Source: Verrucomicrobiota bacterium (GTDB lineage Bacteria > Verrucomicrobiota > Verrucomicrobiia > Limisphaerales > AV2). From it: a stretch of 6,633 nucleotides of DNA. The stretch's first letter is position 1. Each line of letters opens with the position of its first letter. The translations under genes were made by a program, and so were the position numbers. This document shows, piece after piece, positions 1 to 4,451 of this stretch. The stretch spans positions 1-6,633 of the forward strand of contig QHOP01000285.1 in assembly GCA_003219345.1 (NCBI GenBank). Direction: 5' to 3'. The notes below the pieces were generated by a model, which was given only the letters and a program-made list of their open reading frames with translations, had not been told where the DNA came from and did not search any database.

Positions 1-40
1 ATTCCCTTCCAACCCAGCCAAGCGGTGAGCAACATTGGAG

Positions 41-925
41 TTATTGCAGGCTGGTAGTGTGCTGCCAGAGCCAGACGACATCCTGATTGTTTTTCTGGTT
101 TACCGTCTGGACAACCTGATGCCTGACGGGAGGCATGGTGCGCGGGTCGTGCCACCGATGAATTTCCGCGTGGCCGTCGGCGAACGAAAGCCCGCCGGCC
201 TTATTGTGATAGCTTGCGGGAAAGTCCGGCAACATCGCCTGCGCAGGATTCGGATAACCACGCATGTCAACGACGAAGAAACCGTCGTTGATGCTGTCAG
301 GGTGCTCATCGATCAGAACCCAGGTCATGGCGGGTCCTGGATCGACGAGGTCCGACATCTTGAGGTATTTCCAGAAATACCTGTTGCCGACCTTGTCACC
401 AAACCACGTGTAAACCCCCTCGTTCATTCCCATCCACGCATCCATCGACATGCTGCGTGCGCGCGGGACGCTCTGCCCTTTGTAGGGTCCCGTGGTTGGT
501 TTGACCTGCACGACGTCAGCGGGACACTTATAGATTTGCAGGTTATGACCGGTATAGGGCCAGATTGCCCCTTGCATAATTGTGTTCGTCACATCCCAAT
601 TGGCCGAGTTGCCGTTGTTGTAGTCGAGGATGCCGTGGACCCAGGCGTAGCGGTAATTCTTGTTGGCAGGATTGTCGTCCACGTATGCGAATGGCAAGCT
701 GTCCCGGTTGTCCTCCACGTACATCCTCCAGGCCAGCATCAACTGGCGGTCGTTGTTCATGCACATAATGCCTTGCGCCTTGGTCTTGGCCTTGGCCAGC
801 GCGGGCAACAGCAGTCCCGCCAGGATGGCGATGATGGCAATGACGACGAGCAGTTCGATGAGGGTAAAGGCGCCAGGCTTTTTGCAGACGCCCCGGTGCG
901 ATGAAGATGAAACCTGATTAAGCAT
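41..925 (-). CDS. Prepilin-type (pseudopilin-like) protein with H-X9-DG motif
   Basis: Predicted 294-residue protein with a class III (type IV pilin/type II secretion) signal. A short basic leader (residues 1-19, with KKPGA) is followed by FTLIELLVVIA and a hydrophobic helix to about residue 42, ending LLLPALAKAK. Cleavage before F20 would place Glu24 at the usual +5 position, with Ala rather than Gly at -1. The remainder is an extracytoplasmic globular domain with YKCPAD (C134) and a C-terminal H-X9-DG signature (H240, D250-G251). Families with this combination are greatly expanded in Planctomycetes and Verrucomicrobia. Their substrate and role are mostly unknown; assembly by a pseudopilus machine is inference. 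An in-frame ATG at 1009 exists, but the ATG at 925 is chosen because it has an AAAGG site 7 bases upstream and puts the leader at normal length. No secretion genes lie nearby. Confidence 0.88.
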   Translation of the reverse strand: MLNQVSSSSHRGVCKKPGAFTLIELLVVIAIIAILAGLLLPALAKAKTKAQGIMCMNNDRQLMLAWRMYVEDNRDSLPFAYVDDNPANKNYRYAWVHGILDYNNGNSANWDVTNTIMQGAIWPYTGHNLQIYKCPADVVQVKPTTGPYKGQSVPRARSMSMDAWMGMNEGVYTWFGDKVGNRYFWKYLKMSDLVDPGPAMTWVLIDEHPDSINDGFFVVDMRGYPNPAQAMLPDFPASYHNKAGGLSFADGHAEIHRWHDPRTMPPVRHQVVQTVNQKNNQDVVWLWQHTTSLQ

Positions 926-932
926 AAAACTG

Positions 933-937
933 CCTTT
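933..937 (-). promoter_or_regulatory. Ribosome binding site deciding the pseudopilin start
   Basis: On the minus strand the bases read GAAAGGCAG just before the ATG at 925, with a 7-base spacer from the AAAGG core. This is the clearest Shine-Dalgarno-like site in the window. It supports the start at 925 over the ATG 28 codons upstream, which would put an unlikely extension before the prepilin leader. Confidence 0.6.
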
Positions 938-1086
938 CAAAAAGTTATCGTGCCAATGAAGGATAACTACCGCAAAAACTTGAAAAAACAAGTCCGGTCT
1001 TGGCTCCACCGTCCCGCCTTGAAAGGCCAGCGCTGGTGACTCAAGCCTGCTCAGCCGTATCTATGCGGTCGACTCACCCTGAACCT

Positions 1087-1160
1087 TATAGCCGCGGACG
1101 TCAGTCCGCGCACTCTGATAAAGAGGAAAACCAGCGCCGACTGACTGTCGGCGACTACGG
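1087..1160. repeat. Double-hairpin repeat unit
   Basis: Two perfect 7-bp stems stand side by side: cgcggac (1093-1099) with gtccgcg (1104-1110), loop gtca; and cgccgac (1135-1141) with gtcggcg (1147-1153), loop tgact. The outer edges, tagccg on the left and cgacta on the right, are themselves imperfectly inverted, giving the unit element-like ends. The two loops share the string tgac/gtca. The layout resembles REP/BIME-type interspersed repeats; whether it recurs in the genome cannot be seen from one window. Confidence 0.55.
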
Positions 1161-1235
1161 GTCGAGATCCGTGTCGGGGCGTTCATGCCCAGGAGAGAAT
1201 CCCGGAATTTTTATCGTACATTGGGATCCTGAACG

Positions 1236-1306
1236 GTGGGGCGAGACTCCGTTGAGCCCTAATTTCTATCCGTTGGAGTTCAGGGCTCGACGGAGTCTCG
1301 CCCCAC
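1236..1306. repeat. Long hairpin repeat, 25-base arms
   Basis: The left arm 1236-1260 begins gtggggcgagactccgt and the right arm 1282-1306 is its reverse complement except at one position, which would be a U-G wobble in plus-strand RNA. The loop is 21 bases (1261-1281). Pairing can be extended outward with a 2-base bulge (gaac near 1231-1234 with gttc near 1310-1313), bringing each arm to about 30 bases. It begins 37 bases past the isomerase stop on the minus strand, so it could block read-through or protect the mRNA 3' end. No T-run follows. More likely it is one copy of an interspersed palindromic repeat. Confidence 0.7.
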
Positions 1307-1343
1307 CCGGTTCATGGGCACAGCTTATGCCCAAGGAGCTGTT

Positions 1344-2210
1344 TCAACGCTTCGCCAAAAGCCCGCGAATGTAATCCAGGTTGGTTTTCATGTCCTTTTT
1401 CACGTCGCCGGACGGCGCCACGGTTTCCAATTGCGCCCAGCCGCCGAAGCCGATGTCCGCGATGGCCTCGACCACCTTCTCGAAATCAATCTTGCCCTGG
1501 CCCAACAGGTGCGGGTTGTCCTTCAAATGGAATTCGCAGATGCGGTCTTTGCCAAGCCAACGGATTTCCTTGTAGATATCGAAGCCGTTATGGAACGAGT
1601 TGCCGACGTCGTAATAAACCAGCACGGCCTTCGACTGCGCGTGGTCGAGGATGCGCGCGTTGTCCTCGGCCGAAATCGTGTTCTCCAGGCCGAGGATCAC
1701 GCCGGTCTTCTCCGCCTCCGGTCCGATTTCCTTCAAAAAATCGCCGACGTAATCCATCTCCGCCTGCGTCTGGAGCGCGCCTTTGCCGAAGAACGGAAGC
1801 AAGATGACGCGCGCGCCGAGCTTCCTGGTCAGGGGGATGGATTCGGCCACCCATTTCTTGCCTAACGGATCGTTCTTCAAGTAATTCCGATGCAAAATCT
1901 CGACGCAGGTCGAAGCGATGGGGAAACTGTTCTTCCTGGACTCCGCGAGGAACCGCTCGAACAGATCGGAATCGCCCACCGGCAAATGCGCCGGCGGACT
2001 TTTTGGATCCGACGAGTGCCCCAGGCTGATCTGGACGCCATCGAACCCGACGCTTTTAGCCAATTCGACCGACGCCGGTTTGGCTTCGAGCTGCAGGTTC
2101 CAGTCAGGCGCGCCTATTTTCAGGCGGGTGTAACCGGCCGGCAACCGGTTCGTCAGCGCAGTCAACGACAGCCCAGCGGCACCGGTTCTGAGGAAGTGGC
2201 GGCGGTTCAT
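1344..2210 (-). CDS. Tat-exported sugar isomerase/epimerase-like TIM-barrel protein
   Basis: A 288-residue protein of the xylose-isomerase-like TIM-barrel superfamily (sugar phosphate isomerase/epimerase, AP endonuclease 2 fold). The N-terminus MNRRHFLRTGAAGLSLTAL is a twin-arginine signal, so export folded to the periplasm is expected. The barrel starts about residue 30. Candidate metal ligands are visible in family order: Glu176 in LGLEN, Asp201 in YYDVGN with His207, His228 in EFHLKD, and Glu262 in QLET. Such proteins isomerise or epimerise sugars or related hydroxy-acids; the substrate cannot be read from sequence. The ATG at 2210 is preferred because it puts the RR motif at positions 3-4; an in-frame GTG at 2219 would add three residues. 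No clear Shine-Dalgarno site precedes either. It is divergent from thyA and functionally unrelated to it. Confidence 0.87.
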   Translation of the reverse strand: MNRRHFLRTGAAGLSLTALTNRLPAGYTRLKIGAPDWNLQLEAKPASVELAKSVGFDGVQISLGHSSDPKSPPAHLPVGDSDLFERFLAESRKNSFPIASTCVEILHRNYLKNDPLGKKWVAESIPLTRKLGARVILLPFFGKGALQTQAEMDYVGDFLKEIGPEAEKTGVILGLENTISAEDNARILDHAQSKAVLVYYDVGNSFHNGFDIYKEIRWLGKDRICEFHLKDNPHLLGQGKIDFEKVVEAIADIGFGGWAQLETVAPSGDVKKDMKTNLDYIRGLLAKR

Positions 2211-2250
2211 CGAGAGCACGACTTAAATGAGCTCTTGAGAATGGTTCCCG

Positions 2251-2271
2251 TCAAGCGGGTTTTCCGCTTGA
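2251..2271. repeat. 8-bp hairpin in the divergent intergenic gap
   Basis: The arms tcaagcgg (2251-2258) and ccgcttga (2264-2271) are perfectly complementary around a 5-base loop. It lies about 40 bases upstream of the minus-strand isomerase start and about 160 upstream of thyA, so it is not placed as a terminator for either gene. It could be an operator-like or mRNA-leader structure, or another small repeat. The rest of the gap up to 2429 shows no gene and no convincing promoter or folate riboswitch. Confidence 0.4.
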
Positions 2272-2429
2272 TCCACGAATGACGTGAATTAAACGCAGGT
2301 CAACGACCTCAGGCAAAGCCGCATCGATAGCCGAGCGCAAAAAACCACTGCGCCGCTAAAAACTTTCTCTGATTCGCGCTTGCGTCGGCTCCCGATTCCA
2401 TTAAACCAACCACGTTGGAAACGGTTGTT

Positions 2430-3224
2430 ATGCTTCAATATCATGAACTGCTCCGGCTGGTGCTGGAGAAAGGAAAATTCAAAGCCGACCGCACCGGCAC
2501 CGGCACCTACGCGGTCTTTGGCGCGCAGGCGCGCTTCCCGTTGTCCGAGGGTTTTCCGCTGCTCACGACCAAGAAGCTCCACGTCAAATCGATCATTTAC
2601 GAACTGCTCTGGTTCCTGCGCGGCGACACCAACGTCAAATACCTGAACGAGCATGGCGTGACGATCTGGGACGAGTGGGCGGACAAGGACGGCAACCTGG
2701 GCCGCGTCTATGGCGCGCAATGGTGCGATTGGCGGAACGCGGACGGTCGCTCGATCCACCAGATCGACCGGCTGATCGACCAGATCAAAAAGAATCCCGA
2801 CAGCCGGCGGCACATCGTCACGGCGTGGAATCCCGGCGAACTTGAGCAGATGGCGTTGCCGCCGTGCCACGCGCTGTTCCAGTTCTTCGCGCAGGAGGGC
2901 GAACTGAGTTGCCAGCTTTATCAACGCAGCGCGGATTTGTTTCTCGGCGTGCCGTTCAACATCGCCTCGTATGCCCTGCTGACGCTGATGGTCGCGCAGG
3001 TCTGCGATCTGAAGCCGGGTACATTCGTGCACACCTTCGGCGATCTGCACCTCTACGCGAACCACTTGGAACAGGCGAAACTCCAACTCACGCGCGAGCC
3101 GCGTCCCTTGCCGCAAATGAATCTCCGCCCGGCCGTGAAGAACATCCACGATTTCAAATACGACGATTTCGAGCTGGCCGGTTACGACCCGCACCCGGCC
3201 ATCAAAGCGCCGATTGCTGTGTAG
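2430..3224 (+). CDS. thyA: Thymidylate synthase
   Basis: Converts dUMP and 5,10-methylene-THF to dTMP and dihydrofolate in the cytoplasm. At 264 residues it matches the E. coli enzyme in length and numbering: Arg21 in DRTGTGT, the WDEWAD segment at 80-85, the nucleophile Cys146 in PPCHALFQF, QRS at 165-167 (Arg166), Asp169, Asn177 in PFNIASYAL, His207 and Tyr209 in GDLHLYANH, and the C-terminal GYDPHPAIKAPIAV, whose tail closes the active site. The ATG at 2430 gives the family N-terminus and has GGAA about 9 bases upstream; a TTG at 2417 is a less likely longer start (in-frame TTG begins at 2415). It is followed 49 bases later by a small membrane-protein gene and then folA, which recycles its dihydrofolate product; a transcription unit is likely. 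Nothing is missing from the active site. Confidence 0.97.
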   Translation: MLQYHELLRLVLEKGKFKADRTGTGTYAVFGAQARFPLSEGFPLLTTKKLHVKSIIYELLWFLRGDTNVKYLNEHGVTIWDEWADKDGNLGRVYGAQWCDWRNADGRSIHQIDRLIDQIKKNPDSRRHIVTAWNPGELEQMALPPCHALFQFFAQEGELSCQLYQRSADLFLGVPFNIASYALLTLMVAQVCDLKPGTFVHTFGDLHLYANHLEQAKLQLTREPRPLPQMNLRPAVKNIHDFKYDDFELAGYDPHPAIKAPIAV

Positions 3225-3273
3225 CTCGAACGCGACGATGAATTGCTTAGGATAGGTCCGTCTCTAAAATACG

Positions 3274-3585
3274 GTGAGCGCGAATCCCAAACAGTCTATC
3301 GCCCGCATCGCCGCAACTATCTACAGCATTGGATTTGTGGCCTCCTGTTTGATGCTCTGTGCGCCGCCGTCTTGTCTTCCTTTGTTCGCAGGACTTTGTC
3401 TCATAGCGAGTCTCCCGCTCGTCCTGGGATCGCGCGGCTACCGCATCTTTGGAGCATTCGCGCTCGCACTCGCGTTGCTTGCCGGCATCGTGGAGTATCG
3501 GGCGGGGAAAAAGTTCGAGGAACGGAGGCACCGCATGCACGAGCAAAGCAAAGGCACTAACGATCTTCCCTCACCTGAAAAGTGA
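3274..3585 (+). CDS. Small three-helix membrane protein, unknown function
   Basis: I do not recognise a family. The 103-residue product has three hydrophobic stretches, about residues 11-30, 34-52 and 57-74, then a highly charged hydrophilic tail (RAGKKFEERRHRMHEQSK) likely to face the cytoplasm. Three cysteines cluster in and around the first loop (Cys25, Cys29, Cys34), with Cys42 in helix two. The GTG start at 3274 is the only reasonable one: an in-frame TAA lies three codons upstream and the next ATG is within helix one. No good ribosome binding site is seen. The gene fits neatly between thyA (49-base gap) and folA (one base between its TGA and the folA GTG), implying co-transcription and possible translational coupling. 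A folate- or nucleotide-related role would be inference from position only. Confidence 0.7.
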   Translation: MSANPKQSIARIAATIYSIGFVASCLMLCAPPSCLPLFAGLCLIASLPLVLGSRGYRIFGAFALALALLAGIVEYRAGKKFEERRHRMHEQSKGTNDLPSPEK

Positions 3586-3586
3586 C

Positions 3587-4276
3587 GTGAACCGCTTCCA
3601 AGCCATCGCAGCGATGTCGGAGAACCGCGTCATCGGCGCGGGGAACAAAATCCCGTGGCATCTGCCCGAGGATTTCAAGTGGTTCAAACAAATGACCACC
3701 GGCCACATCATCGTGATGGGACGGAAAACTTTCGAGTCCCTCCGCAAGCCGCTGCCGAATCGCACGACGATTGTTCTGAGCCGCTCGCGGTTTTCATATC
3801 CCGGCGTGCAGACCGTTTCCGATTTGAATGACTTGATTGAATTCGCGAAACGGCGTGACTCGTCTCCGCGACTCCCCTCACGCGCCCTTACGGCCACCCC
3901 CTCCATGAAGCCCCTCACCCCGTCCCTCTCCCCCTCGGAGGGGGAGAGGGTGCCCGAAGGGCGGGTGAGGGGGGAGTTCATGGATTCAACGCGCGAATTT
4001 GTTCGGGGAAATCTCCCCCCATCGGATGGACAGAGGGACGGGGTGAAGGGCGGTTCGGAGATGATGGCCGCCAAGCGGGACATCTTCATCTGCGGCGGGG
4101 CGCAGGTTTACGCGCAGACGTTGCCGCTCTGCTCCGATCTCTACCTCACGCTCGTCAAACGAGTCGTCGAGGGTGACGCGTTTTTTCCGCCGTTCGAGGG
4201 CAGGTTTGAACTGGTCGAAGAGATTCTGGACCGGCCCGAATTCAAAATCATCCACTACCGCAATCGCGCGCTCTAA
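3587..4276 (+). CDS. folA: Dihydrofolate reductase with a large in-frame insertion
   Basis: Reduces dihydrofolate to THF with NADPH, regenerating the cofactor used by the upstream thyA product. The predicted 229 residues compare with about 160 for bacterial DHFR. Residues 1-89 align well: IAAMSENRVIG, PWHLPEDFKWFK with catalytic Asp29 (E. coli Asp27), VMGRKTFES for NADPH, and LPNRTTIVLSR. Residues about 92-161 are foreign low-complexity sequence encoded by a palindromic repeat. The fold resumes at about 163 with DIFICGGAQVY (Gly170-Gly171), LYLTLV (Thr188) and EGDAFFPPF, ending IIHYRNRAL. The insertion falls in the surface loop before strand E and keeps the frame, so activity may survive. The GTG start at 3587 is chosen because it gives the family N-terminus and lies one base after the preceding stop; only a weak GAAAAG precedes it. 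The reading frame extends upstream, but that part overlaps the previous gene. Confidence 0.93.
   Translation: MNRFQAIAAMSENRVIGAGNKIPWHLPEDFKWFKQMTTGHIIVMGRKTFESLRKPLPNRTTIVLSRSRFSYPGVQTVSDLNDLIEFAKRRDSSPRLPSRALTATPSMKPLTPSLSPSEGERVPEGRVRGEFMDSTREFVRGNLPPSDGQRDGVKGGSEMMAAKRDIFICGGAQVYAQTLPLCSDLYLTLVKRVVEGDAFFPPFEGRFELVEEILDRPEFKIIHYRNRAL
3857..4070. repeat. In-frame palindromic element inside folA
   Basis: Boundaries are set from where DHFR homology stops and resumes, so are good to about 10 bases. At the core is a perfect palindrome: ccctctccccctc (3924-3936) and its complement (3938-3950). Around it, tccatgaa (3902-3909) pairs with ttcatgga (3977-3984) and cccctcaccc (3911-3920) with gggtgagggg (3963-3972). 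A second stem pairs ggggggag (3969-3976) with ctcccccc (4013-4020). An inverted second copy follows: 4032-4050 is the reverse complement of 3911-3929 at 18 of 19 positions. The insert is free of stops in the folA frame and also in an opposite frame, where both strands read LSPSEGER. No transposase is encoded; if mobile, it would need help in trans. The short AKR-coding strings at 3846-3854 and 4070-4078 might be a target duplication. Confidence 0.85.
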
Positions 4277-4281
4277 AAGCT

Positions 4282-4398
4282 GACACGAATTTCACGAATT
4301 CGTTTTTCCCTGACGGAGGAAAGCACTCGCCCACCTTCTGCCGGACGGGATTTGTCCGGGACCATCTCCAATTTGCGTCAATCCGTGAAATTCGTGTC
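4282..4398. repeat. 117-base element with perfect 15-base inverted ends
   Basis: gacacgaatttcacg (4282-4296) is the exact reverse complement of cgtgaaattcgtgtc (4384-4398). The left end also begins a direct 9-base near-duplication, cacgaattt then cacgaattc (4284-4301). Inside lies a smaller hairpin, ccggac (4341-4346) with gtccgg (4354-4359), loop 7 bases. Size, terminal inverted repeats and lack of coding capacity suggest a MITE-like or interspersed palindromic element; no flanking target duplication is evident. It starts 5 bases after the folA stop and could act as a structural 3' end for that transcript. Confidence 0.6.
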
Positions 4399-4433
4399 TT
4401 TGAAACTTTGAACTTTGAAGTTTGAACTTTGAC
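4398..4433 (+). repeat. Tandem heptamer repeat CTTTGAA (5 copies)
   Basis: Units at 4398-4404, 4406-4412, 4413-4419, 4420-4426 (gtttgaa) and 4427-4433 (ctttgac), with one extra A at 4405. The repeat starts on the last base of the 117-base inverted-repeat element and ends 18 bases before the murJ start. Copy number in such short tandems can vary by slippage, so it might affect murJ expression, but no promoter is recognisable inside it. Confidence 0.65.
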
Positions 4434-4451
4434 CCGTAGCCTCCGGGCGCG

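Larger units (their letters stand above)
926..1343. other. Intergenic region packed with palindromic repeats
   Basis: This 418-base gap lies downstream of the minus-strand isomerase gene and upstream of the minus-strand pseudopilin gene. I see no credible gene in it; the open frame across 1000-1374 (+) merely reads through the hairpins. It holds two tandem small hairpins (1093-1153), a long hairpin (1236-1306) and a 6-bp hairpin (tgggca 1315-1320 with tgccca 1328-1333) just past the isomerase stop. None is followed by a T-run on either strand, so a classical intrinsic terminator is not shown. The pseudopilin promoter should lie about 940-1010, which is A/T-rich, but no convincing -35/-10 pair is visible. 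Confidence 0.6.

Noticed and set aside
35..904. 289-codon plus-strand open frame
   Set aside because: It is antisense to the pseudopilin gene, whose prepilin leader, H-X9-DG motif and ribosome site are clear. The plus-strand product is low in recognisable motifs.
1236..1306. Intrinsic terminator of the isomerase gene
   Set aside because: The stem is far longer than usual and no T-run follows on the minus strand; a role as transcript 3' end remains possible but is not shown.
1000..1374. 124-codon plus-strand open frame in the intergenic gap
   Set aside because: It merely reads through the two palindromic repeats and into the end of the isomerase gene on the other strand; no ribosome site or family resemblance.
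2220..2429. Folate (THF) riboswitch or clear promoter upstream of thyA
   Set aside because: No conserved THF riboswitch core or well-spaced -35/-10 pair could be recognised.
2289..3194. 301-codon minus-strand open frame
   Set aside because: Antisense shadow of thyA, rich in Arg, Val and Gln as expected for the complement of a GC-rich gene.
3449..3586. Longer folA reading frame starting at 3449
   Set aside because: The extra 46 codons overlap the small membrane-protein gene in another frame and have no place in the DHFR fold; the GTG at 3587 gives the family N-terminus.
3571..4089. 172-codon minus-strand open frame over folA
   Set aside because: Open because the palindromic insert is stop-free on both strands; the rest is antisense to conserved DHFR codons.
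3587..4276. folA as a pseudogene
   Set aside because: There is no stop or frameshift, and the catalytic Asp, NADPH motifs and C-terminal strands are intact on both sides of the insert.
4398..4433. CRISPR-like array
   Set aside because: Units are 7 bases with no spacers; this is a simple tandem repeat.
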